A stretch of DNA of 64,000 nt from Paracentrotus lividus (Eukaryota; Echinodermata; Echinoidea; Camarodonta; Echinidae), in assembly GCA_940671915.1 (NCBI GenBank), contig CALNVZ010002016.1, forward strand, positions 1 to 64,000. The letters are read 5' to 3'. Under the pieces are notes generated by a model, which saw nothing but the letters and a program-made list of their open reading frames with translations, made no database searches and was not told where the DNA came from. The position numbers and the translations under genes are program-made. The first letter of the stretch is position 1; every line of letters starts with the position of its first letter. Of this stretch, positions 35,131-46,800 are shown piece after piece.

Positions 35131-36105
35131 ATGAATCTTCTTGATATATTACTCTTATTCAGCAGTTGTGTTGCATGTAAATCTCAAATACTTTATGTAA
35201 ATGAGGGAGAAATGGCCATACTTAAATTTTCATATCCATGTAACAGCACAAGGATTACATTGCAGTATGGATATAGATCTCCTGCTTACAGTTCTTCAAA
35301 TCCAGAATATCTTTCCTTACCACCTAATCAAAATCTGACCAATCAGAAAGCATCCAATGAGTGCTCTCTCCATCTTACAATCAATCCTGTCGCAAGAGAT
35401 GATGCAGGAACATATATTCTAACAGCATACAAGGATGAGCAAATACTACCCGACTATCCAAGAATAGGGTTACGTGTCAAATATCTTCCTGGTAAGGCAT
35501 CGTGCAAATCAAGCAGTGATCATTTGGCTGGGGTTTGGTTCAAGCTACACTGTACAGCTCCAAAGGGGAATGTGGCAGGCCAAATTGTATGTTACCAAAC
35601 AGATTTTAGGCTTCCCCCTTTTACAATGCTGTTAGAAAATGATGGGACTTTAAATCAGGACTTTTTGGCGAGACAAGCAAATTATTCTGTGCGTTGTTGC
35701 TCATCCGCATCAGACAAAGTAAAGATTGCACACCAGTGTGATGATTGTGGGTGGGATCCTATTCGTAATATAGCAATAGAAATCATTACGAACCCTAGCC
35801 CTACAGCCTCACTAACACAGGGTTCTAAATCGGCCAAACACCCAACAGATGATGTTACCACTCTACTCACAAGTCCTCAAACAAGAATTGAAATCCCTAG
35901 CAAAGATGATGCAAATTCCAAGATAGGACCATATATTGCACTGAGCTTCACGAGTTTGATTGCCATTGTTTTTGCCGCAATGTACTTTCTTAAGGCTAAA
36001 GAAATGAAGTCAGCACACAAGAAAGGTAAAGGAACTGGTTCAAAAGAGTCTGATACACGGGAAGAATCTACTGAAAATGTAAGACTACAGATTAGATGTG
36101 TATGA
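35131..36105 (+). CDS. Ig-like single-pass membrane receptor, intact (324 aa)
   Basis: Single open frame with a signal peptide at residues 1-16. An Ig V-like domain follows (about 20-117) with Cys37, N-glycosylation sites at 38, 68 and 184, and the D91-A-G-T-Y95 F-strand motif, where the canonical Cys at 97 is Leu; Cys78 in the E-strand region may pair instead. A second Cys-rich Ig-like region (about 120-210) has Cys125, 141, 154, 189, 190, 203 and 206. Then come a Ser/Thr/Pro-rich stalk (220-260), a transmembrane helix (about 266-288) and a basic tail of about 35 residues with no Tyr motif. The frame ends in a 94-bp tandem array, and a good donor (GAAAAT then GTAAGA) lies 18 codons... before the stop region, so an alternative spliced tail is possible. 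Antisense to the troponin-like gene. Function unknown. Confidence 0.8.
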   Translation: MNLLDILLLFSSCVACKSQILYVNEGEMAILKFSYPCNSTRITLQYGYRSPAYSSSNPEYLSLPPNQNLTNQKASNECSLHLTINPVARDDAGTYILTAYKDEQILPDYPRIGLRVKYLPGKASCKSSSDHLAGVWFKLHCTAPKGNVAGQIVCYQTDFRLPPFTMLLENDGTLNQDFLARQANYSVRCCSSASDKVKIAHQCDDCGWDPIRNIAIEIITNPSPTASLTQGSKSAKHPTDDVTTLLTSPQTRIEIPSKDDANSKIGPYIALSFTSLIAIVFAAMYFLKAKEMKSAHKKGKGTGSKESDTREESTENVRLQIRCV

Positions 36106-37435
36106 TTTTATCCAAAGTGCCCCCTCAAATGGTTAAAAAGAGTTTGATACACGGGAAGAATCTACTGAAAATGTAAGACTACAGATTAGAAGTGTATGAT
36201 TTTATCCAAAGTGCCCCCTCAAATGGTTAAAAAGAGTTTGATACACGGGAAGAATCTACTGAAAATGTAAGACTACAGATTAGAAGTGTATGATTTTATC
36301 CAAAGTGCTTCCTCAAATGGTTTTAAAGAGTTTGATACATGGGAAGAATCTACTGAAAATGTAAGACTACATATTAGAAGTGTATGATTTCATCCAAAGT
36401 GCCCTCTCAAATGGTTAATAAGAGTTTGATACACGGGAAGAATCTACTGAAAATGTAAGACTACATACCAAAGTGCCCTCTCAAATGGTTAAAAAGAGTT
36501 TGATACACGGGAAGAATCTACTGAAAATGTAAGACTACATATTAGAAGTGTATGATTTTATCCACAGTGCCCCCTCATATGGTTAAAGAGAGTTTGATAC
36601 ACGGGAAGAATCTACTGAAAATGTAAGACAACATATTAGAAGTGTATGATTTTATCCAAAGTGCCCCCTCAAATGGTTAAAAAGAGTTTGATACACGGGA
36701 AGAATCTACTGAAAATGTAAGACTACATATTAGAAGTGTATGATTTTATCCACAGTGCCCCCTCATATGGTTAAAAAGAGTTTGATACACGGGAAGAATC
36801 TACTGAAAATGTAAGACTACATATTAGAAGTGTATGATTTTATCCACAGTGCCCTCTCAAATGGTTAAAAAGAGTTTGATACACGGGAAGAATCTACTGA
36901 AAATGTAAGACTACATATTAGAAGTGTATGAGTTTATCCAAAGTGCCCCCTCAAATGGTTAAAAAGAGTTTGATACACGGGAAGAATCTACTGAAAATGT
37001 AAGACTACATATTAGAAGTGTATGATTTTATCCAAAGTGCCCCCTCAAATGGTTAAAAAGAGTTTAATACATGGGAAGAATCTACTGAAAATGTAAGACT
37101 ACATATTAGAAGTATATGATTTCATCCAAAGTGCCCCCTCAAATGGTTAAAAAGAGTTTGATACACGGGAAAAATCTACTGAAAATGTAAGACTACATAT
37201 TAGAAGTGTATGATTTTATCCAAAAGTGCCCCCTCAAATGGTTAAAAAGAGTTTGATACACGGGTAGAATCTACTGAAAATGTAAGACTATATAATAGAA
37301 GTGTATGATTTTATCCAAAGTGCCCCCTCAAATGGTTAAAAAGTGTTTGATACACGGGAAGAATCTACTGAAAATGTAAGACTACAGATTAGATGTGTAT
37401 GAGTGTATCCAAAGCGCCCCCTCAAGGTCTGGGGC
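36043..37435 (+). repeat. 94-bp minisatellite, 15 copies, derived from the Ig gene 3' end
   Basis: TGATACACGGGAAGAATCTA begins units at 36051, 36145, 36239, 36333, 36427, 36501 (a 74-bp short unit lies before it), 36595, 36689, 36783, 36877, 36971, 37065, 37159, 37254 and 37348. The first unit is the last part of the 35131 reading frame. Most units keep GAAAATGTAAGA (splice-donor-like) and a CCCCCTCAAATGG segment. 94 is not a multiple of 3, so the array is not one reading frame. Confidence 0.95.
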
Positions 37436-37880
37436 ATTAATGATTTTTTTCTTGAAATCAAAATCACTCATATCACTAAGCAATAATTTTAATGTTAAAG
37501 TAATGTATCCATGAATTTTGTAATGTATTTTTTTTCTTAAAAATAAGTTTTGTATCACATAATTTCAAAAGTTGTTAGCCTTCAAGAGAATATAGGCCTA
37601 CATGTAAGGCAATATTGCTTGCAAAAGAATTTCACTGACCACATAAAAATTTATATGAGACTGAGTTAGGGCAAATATATCTGATACTGTGCCAAAAGTA
37701 GAGCTGGTCAATACTATCATCGATTATCTACAGCCGGAAATAATAAATATTTGTATAATTTCATATTGCCCACTGTTTGCACTTGTGCCTATGTGTTACA
37801 TGTATGTGCAATATATAAAAAAGTACTTTTAAATGTACTTGTAGTCGACCCCGGGTAGTCAACATCTTTTACTATCTCAC
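37436..37880. other. Non-coding spacer between minisatellite and exon at 37881
   Basis: AT-rich, no repeat or gene recognised. It belongs to the intron following the exon at 37881-37958 (minus strand). Confidence 0.5.
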
Positions 37881-40800
37881 CTCAGCCCTAGCTTTCCGAT
37901 TGTCTTCCTCTTGTTTCTCCTGACGTTCCCTTTCTTCTCTTGCTCTACATATCTCCTCCTGTTCATATCAATAAAATGAAGAGATGAGAACTGTAAACTA
38001 CTCAAATTACTTAACTCCTTGCCCACTATGTATGTAATCCCCCCTCTGCCACATTTAATTGACCTGGTGAATTCTGAATAGGCCGAGACTTCCTATTAAT
38101 TTTTAATGTTAACAATATCAGTGAATACAATGCAATGAAAGGAGGAACTGAACACTACACAACAGATTCCTTACTACTGTTTGTGTGTCCGACCAGCGGA
38201 TTGTTGCGCTCCATCCCTATTGTGAATCGATTGTGACTTGAGTCGAACTTGGCAGTCCGCTGAATGTTCCGCGAGTTGAAGCAAAAATCACACTACACAT
38301 ACATGCAGTTTTACTCACAGATCTTCACAGATAGTAACAGTGAGAGATGGCTCACTTCATATCTCACATTCGCATGATAAATATCTGAACAAGTTACATT
38401 TATTAAATCCCTTGAATCCAGAAGGCTATACAACCCTATCAAAGCTAGTGGAGGGGTCTTGGCAGAGTGCAACAGGTGTGCCCCCACACATTTTTTTCCA
38501 TATTTGGCTGTGCCCCCCCCCCATCCCAATTATCAATCCTTTGAAACTATTTTGCAACTCTAAATTAAAAATGAATAAACCAGTACTATTATTATTTTCA
38601 GTACATTGTAACTTCTTTGTACATGTTCTTCAAATACAATATCTTCTTGCCAACAAGTATATTACATTGCATTGATATTTTGTGTAAAGTAATTTCATAT
38701 TTGTCAAACAAGTTGTCCTTCAAATTGAATATTTGTTGTTATATTCATAATACATTATTATTAAAATATATCCTTGTTACATATAAAGACTGTATTTTAA
38801 AAAAAATGGTAGTCGGAGAAAAAATAATTTAGGTATGAAATCTTCTGAAATGCTGTATGCATGTTATGTAATATTAAAGCCAAAATATTTTTTGCTTATA
38901 TGCACTTTATTTTGTAGAATTTGCTTTTGTAGAACAGAAGTTATGCTAAATTTTGTGCAACTAGAAGAGAATGCAAATTACAGAAATCTATCGTTCAGGA
39001 GCACTTAGTAGATCATGTGTGAAACCTATACACAAAGCCATTGAAAAGCATACATGTGTAAAATAGATTTTTATTGATTGTAGAAAAATGGTCGTATCTC
39101 AAGTTACACATCTCCAAATGAGATGAAAAAATTGCAGAAGAAAGCTTAATTTTCCTGCCTTATGACATTATCAAAAACTACTAGATTGTGAATGATCTTC
39201 ATACCATAAAAAAAATGTTTTCCACTCGTACCATTTTATTTAATACAGTCTGTATATTTTTGCCAAGTATATTTATATACATGTACAGCATTGTTGCCTA
39301 TTATTCTGTACGTAAGTAATGCATGTACCTAGATATTTGTCATATATAGTTGTTGATCAAAAAGCATGATCGTTGTAATGTTTATGTCATAGTATGATAC
39401 ATGTAGTACAGTGGTAATATAATTACAAATCAAACAGAAGAATAGGAGAAAGGACTGGAGAAGAAGAAGACAGTGGTAGTACAGTAAACATGTAGTATAA
39501 TGCGGCACTCATAATCCCCATTGTATAATAATCCTTCCAGTGATTAACAATAAGAATTCATTATTCTTTTCTGCAAATTTAATAGAACAATTTTTTAAAT
39601 GTTTATGTCATGATATGCTGTATAGAATGTAGATAATACATTATTTTGTTCTGCTCCTTTAATAGTAATAGTTGTAAAATGTTAATGATTTGATGAAACT
39701 GTAATACATGTAGTACATCAAATTTTCTTACACTTATTCGACATTAGAAGTTGTTAAATGTTAATGATGTCATAAAACTGTAATATATTCATTGTTCTCT
39801 TCTGCTAATTTAATGGTACAAATTGTTAATTGTTTATGATGTAATGAAGCTGTAATATGAAAAAAATAAATAAAAAAATATAATAATATTCTATCCTGCT
39901 TTTTTGATAGTTCAAGTTGTTAAATATCAATGATGCCATGAAAATGTAATATATGTAGCAGTATATTGTTCTCTTAAGCTAATTTAATAGTGAAGTTGTA
40001 AAATGATGATGATGTAATTCTCATACATTAATTTAATAACTACATTACAGTTAATGATGTAATTAGGCTGTAAAAAAAATGATGTATATTCATTATTCTC
40101 TCCTGCTTATATGATAGTACATGTTGACATGAAAATGTAATGCATTTGTAGTATATTAATTATTCTATTATTTTCATACTTTAATTTAATTGAACACATT
40201 GTTTATAAATGTTCAATAGCTCTGGACCCTCTAGCAATCAGAGGCTATGTGTAACAGGTCAGATGCGAAAATGATGTGTCTTAGACTGAAAAAACAAAAT
40301 TAATTTGGTTTCAGGTGGTTTCAGGACTAAAGGGTTATTTATTAATAAATCAAAATAATCTACATACCAGAAAGATGAGTTTAAGTACAAACCTTGCGTT
40401 CTGGAGTCATAGTGAGAGTTGTCTTTGTGAATTCTTGTTGAGTTCTTTGGTCAGCCTCCAAACGCTCCCGCTCTCTCTTTTTATGCAACTACTAAATCCA
40501 CAGATATGAGAGATATACAGAAATGAATTCAAAATCAATTTTCCAGTGAAGTTCTTCTTCTAAAAGTTACAAAGTTCTCAATTGCATTGCAGCAAACCTT
40601 GCAATTGATATGACAAAATAAATATTATGTGTTGATCCACACAAGTATTTCCAACACTTCTCCTCTTCTGAAGACTACTCTACATGATAGGCGAAACAGA
40701 GAGCACAGTGGTTAATCATAAATTCTTTGATTTGGCTAAGAAATCTATACATGTATGAAATGAAATGAATTTAAAAAAAAAATGATGATCATTATTCTCA

Positions 40801-43800
40801 TAATTTTTCACTTGTAAATCTATTCAAGTTGGATTTTTATCGTAACAAAATTAACCCGAGTTATTAAAATCAGAAATTTGGAAGTGCACAGAGATGGTAT
40901 CATACGTAGGTGCTGCACAAGAATGGAGCGTTATCATCTGAAAATGTTGTAATCATAAATTCCTTAATGATTCATGCTTACCTCAGCTTTTTTCTCTGCT
41001 TCATTGAGTGGTTTCTCTCCATTGGTCACACTCTTTGAGACCCTATTCAAACCAACAACAAAAAATACATAACATAACAATAATTTACTGCAATAAACGA
41101 CACCAATGTACATGTAGATGTTTATAAGTACTGTACATGTGTACCTCATGATTGAATTCATAATCTACTTCAAATTTAAAGTATATGTTACAGTAAATGT
41201 TTCATTTGTTGCATTTAATTTCAGATAATTTTTTAATAACTAGATCTAAAGATCATCCATAAAGGAATGTAGGTGATTCCTGCTATATATTATTAGTGAG
41301 GTTATTACCTGGTTCCTTTTTTAATTTTTTTTTTCTTTTTGGTTATATCTTGATGTGTTTATTATCAATTATATGTGTAGCATATTCATCTGTGTTGTTT
41401 AGTGTTGTATAGTATATCAGACATTTTAATTCTAGATTGTTAAAGCTAACATACAATGTACAGTACAAATTTCATAATGATAGATTTTGTGTATCGTGTA
41501 CATGCCAATGACAAAATGAACCAAAGAGAATTTGTATGTTATTGTTAAACTGTTATGAATTCCTATTTACTATATTCGTGTATATATTCGCAGTACATTG
41601 ATTTTTCCAGGATTTCGCGCTAAGAGTGGCAGGCGCGAATTTAAAAACCCGCGAATATATAGGCATGATTTCCTATGCATGTATTGAATGGGTTCAATCG
41701 TGAACTTACGAACATGCAGCGCAAATTTAAGAACATGTGAACGTGTTTTGAGGCCTCTCAGTGGGAAAAATTAATCCCGCAAAAATAACAGCGAATAGAG
41801 TATATTGATTTATTAACCATTAGCTTATTACTGTTGAAAAGTATCAAGTGCAAATCTTATGATGTAATGGCAGAGTTTGTGTGCTTTGATATGTGTTTAC
41901 TGTAGCTAATATTATTGAACAGCATATTGCAAATGTTATGATAGCAGATTTTGTGTGCTGATCGATGTGTTTACCATTTCTGTAGTTTACTATTATTGAA
42001 AAGTATTTACAAGTAGTGCAGATGTTATGATGGCAGATCTTGTGTACTTTGATGTTATTTACCATTAATGTAGTTTATTACTATTCAAAAGTATATACAT
42101 GTAGTGCAAATGTTATGATGGCAGATCTTGTGTACTTTGATGTTATTTACCATTAATGTAGTTTATTACTATTGAAAAGTATATACATGTAGTGCAAATG
42201 TTATGATGGCAGATTTATGTGCTTTATGTATATTGCGTATGACAACATAACAACTAAAACATATATGTAGTGCAAATTGAGGATCGTTATCCTATTTCTA
42301 TTGAACTGTTAGATTATTTTGTTTATTTTGTAAACTAATTACCTACCAGTTTTTAGTTAAAAGTGAAAATATTTTGTAAATTAACCTACCAGTTTTTAGT
42401 TGAAGTTGAAAATCAACTTACAATGAACAGTGCTCCAGTTTGATGTATGTGTAGGTGAAAAATTATAGGGCAAGTCCAAGCTATTTGTTCCAAAGGTGGT
42501 AGTTTTTCAACTTTCGACCATTTTTGTTTCAAATGTGCCAGTGAGTTTGTAAAGGTATAATGTGTCATATATCACCATAAAGGGTATGAAATTAACTTAA
42601 TGAAAATGAGGTCAAAAAGTCATTTCAAGGTCATATGATGTCACAACGCTCATTAATATTCATGAAAAAATAATAGAATTAATTAAAAATTATATTTTCA
42701 ACTATTTTTTTCTAAAGGTTTGTTATATAAGTTCAACCTAAAAGTATGTATTTTCTGTTTCAATATCATCTTGGCTACCTCTAGTGAAAATATCACAAAC
42801 CTATCACATAACTTTCCATATTTTTATTCTTAAAGTATTCATGTCTCAGTAATAGTCTTACAAAAGTTACAGAGCTGGGCCCGTATTCAATAAAGGACTT
42901 AAGCGTATGTCTTAAGTCCAAGTATTTTTTCTAAGATTTTGTCTAAGATAAGAAAAATGCCTTAGCCATATTCCAAACATGTTAATTGGGCTCTTTGTCT
43001 ACTTTCGGAAAAAAATAAGCAAATGTCTTAACTTGTTATGACATCACAAAGGTCACGCAGAAGCAAAATGACAAAAATAGTTGCGCGCAACAAAGGGGCT
43101 CATGCCCTACGCAATCTGTATTTATTCAGTTACTATTCAGTTTATATCTCACGAATAGCATTAAACTGTTTAAAAGTTTAAGATGCTTCACATTGCAGAT
43201 TATGTCTAAAATGTATCTGATTATTTCAAAAGAATTTGAATAATGTTGTTATGTTTCGTTAGTGGTTTCAAATGAGCTTGCCGTATAATCAGCGTATAAG
43301 TTAAGCCACCATGTAGTAGGCTTAAAGTTAAGATAAAATTCTCATTCTTATGTACGTATTTGAAGGTGCATCTCGATTTAAGACTTTTGGCTTAGCCAAA
43401 ATCTAAAAATTATTGCTTAATTAAACTGTCAAAATTGGCTAAGCCAAAAGTCTTAAGTCAAGAAAAAAATCTTAGCTACATGATTTTGGATTTATGGATT
43501 TTGGCTAAGAATTTTGTCTTAGCCAAAAGATAAGCAAAAATGCTTACATTTCATGCTTAAGTTGTTTATGGAATACAGGCCCTGATGTACAATAATGCAG
43601 TTTTATTACTCGCCCTCCCACCTTAAATAATGAAACAAAATAAGTATTTTTTTACATTAGTTTGTTGTATTATGTTTCTTTTGTTTTATCAGCGAGATTT
43701 TTTTACACAATATGTTGCTACGCCTTGGCTACACCAAATGTATAATGGAAAATATTTCATGGAATTACTGTCCCGTGTGTTACTTGGCATATTTTATAAA

Positions 43801-46800
43801 TATGGATGTGACTATGCAAGTTTTGATCTGCTTTTTAAATTCAGAGTATCATGTGAACAAAATCAAAATTTAAAAACACAATTTTTTCTGGTCCTGTGTG
43901 TTACCAAGGCATACATAATCATAAATTAAATATGAATTGAGTTATTTCAATTATTGTTTATGTTTTTGTTGAAAGTTCTTAGTACCTTCAAAATATACCT
44001 AAGGATTGGGATACCAATCTGAACTTAAGATCTGAATCTTAAGATTTATCTAAGAAGCCTATTTTTAGCTCTAAATGTCCCATTTGTTACTGCGCAAAAT
44101 AATTTGGACTTGCCCTATAAAATGTAACATATTAAATTTAGATTCACTATAGCATCGCAAATTTCTTGATTACATTCTTGTAAAATGTTATCGTTCATAA
44201 TCAGCAAACATCATAAAGTATGTGATTTATGTATTATAGCATTGTTACGCCCTGACTGAGATCAACATTAAAGTTGATTACATGAACTCATCTCCATTCA
44301 AACAGGAAAGAAAAATGTTTTATTGAATGCAATTAGCTATGAAATTGATTTCAGTTTGAAATGTACATGTAGGTCTAGTCTAAAATGCAAAAAAAAAAAA
44401 ATCATTAAGAGAGAGAATCTTAAGCATTAGTACGTGTGGAATAACTATGCTATTAATCATACTTACATTGGTGACTTGGGAGTTTGCTTCTGTAATCAGA
44501 AAATAGAATAGCCTGTATCACATTTGTATTGCACAATATGTATTAGGATGTAATAAATAAGTAAAACTTCGTGGAAGTCGTGCACCATCAAATTCTGAAA
44601 TATGGTTCTTTTGTGTTTCTTGTCATTAGGCCTAGTTTCTTCTACATACATGTAGCTACCATTAATATAGATGAGGAGCAAGGACCTAGAAAAAATGAGT
44701 TCGTTCAACCCACACCACAAAATAGTATTTTCAAGAAAAGGAATAGAATGGCTGCCATGTTATGCAAATTAGTCATTGTTTTCCTTCTTCAATGTTTCTG
44801 AAACCACATTTATGTTATCTAGTGATCTCAATAATGTCAATTAACATATTCATTTACCCTAAAAACATAGGTACATGTATAGACACCGAAATTATGTTTC
44901 TATGTCTCCTAGATCCGAAGATACAACCAACACATATAATTGAATAGCAGCCATTTTTGAAAATATGCAAATTAGTCATTGTTCCACTGCTTTATTGTCT
45001 CTAAAACAACATATCTGTTATTAAATTATCCAAACGATGCCAATAAACATATTCATCTATCCCGAAAACATTGGAATAGAAACTGAACTTATGTTTATCC
45101 GAGTCTTAGATCCGAATATACAGTTCATACAATGGCAAATGGAGGCCATTTTGAATTTATGCAAATTAGACATTTTTCCACTGCTTTGATTTTTCTATAC
45201 TTTTGATATATTATATTGATTACTATAATAGTTCATTTATGAAAATTTCGTTTCTGTTGCAATGTGCTTCGTCATTTTTCCTCTTTTGATACTGTACTTA
45301 ACAGTTTGTACTATATTACACGTGTATATACGGATTTTCTCCATAATTTGTGGATTTTTCGTATTACGTTCAAAGGTTTAGCCTATAATATCTTTTTACA
45401 GAAAAAGTTTTTACTCCAATCTATTTACAGATCTTAGTACATACCAATGGACATATTTTCAGAAAATAACAACTCTCAGCTCTTTTTAGAAATTTTAATA
45501 CATTAAATTAAAAAATATGTAAAAAATTCATTTTGGAAAAAAAATGAAAAAATGATGTTTTTAACTATAAAACAGAATTTAGTTAGAATTAATTTTTCAT
45601 TAAAATTAGCATTGTTGTAAAGGAAATTTAATACTTTCATATGAGACCTAAGTCATTGAGTTTAGAGAATTATTTCTATTCCTTTTCTTTAAAATACTAT
45701 TTTTTTTTTAAAAGGGCGGCTTTTTTGTGAAAGGGGCTGTAGAAAAAAGTGATACCACAATTTGAGACTACTACCTACCTAGCAGTGATCAAGGGGGTCC
45801 ATACCACCCCCCTATGGTGACAAACCTTTTATGTGGTGTGGGTTGAACGAACTCCTTAAATAAGGCCCCTATGGGATTTTGCTCCCGGTCTAATAAGCCA
45901 GATCCAACTAACTAGACCAGGCACGTACACAAAAAGTGGTGTTTTAAAACTTTTTAAAATTTTGTGTGATATTCATGTATTATCTAGGGGTGGTTTTATC
46001 ATGTATTGCAAAGAAAAACATTTAATTATCAATATTTATAATTTTTATCAATTTTGGGGGAGGGGTTCTTTCTCTTTTTCATATTTGCCACTCCAATTTT
46101 AAATTTAGTTCAAATAGCCTTAGTCAACTATCTGGAAAAATTTTACATATGGTTACATAATTAAGCCTAGATTCAGGTTGCATTCATATTACATACATGT
46201 ACGCCTACATATACATGTACATATGCATGCAAGTGGTGTTTTAATACTAAAAATCCCAAATCTGGCTTGTTGACCCTTCGCAACACACGTGTACAAAAAT
46301 GTGAAACCATATAATGAGTGAATCTATGATTATGAAAGGATGGCTAACATTTCATCAATATTCTGCAAATTCCATTTTTTTAAAGCCTTAAAGTACAGCA
46401 AATCAAAATGAAGTGAAAACTATTCAGTAGGCTAATGCAAATTATTCAATGCACATTCTTTTGGCTGTGACTTTTCTTGTACCCACCAACCAAAGAACAA
46501 TAATTGAATCTGTGAAATGAAGATTGACATTTCACAAATATTTCTTAAAAATCTCACAATGTAAACTGTAGATAAAAATGGGAAAAGTAAAAACTAAAGA
46601 GTTATTCACACCCATGGATTTAGACATGCATTAATTTATTTTGTTAGTTGGGGGGGGGGGGTTGATCTTTTCACCATCCCCCCCCCCCCCAGTAACAAAA
46701 GAAAGTGCGGCCCGCTCTACTCCAGTGTTAATACCATTTCCATACACTCAGAAGGAACTCTAAAATCCATCACAATTTTGGCTTTGTGACCTTTGGAGTA

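Noticed and set aside
36043..37435. CRISPR-like regular repeat
   Set aside because: The 94-bp units are contiguous with no unique spacers, and the genome is eukaryotic; it is a minisatellite.
43630..43929. 99-codon frame in the right arm
   Set aside because: Lies inside an inverted-repeat element and is not kept in the left-arm copy.
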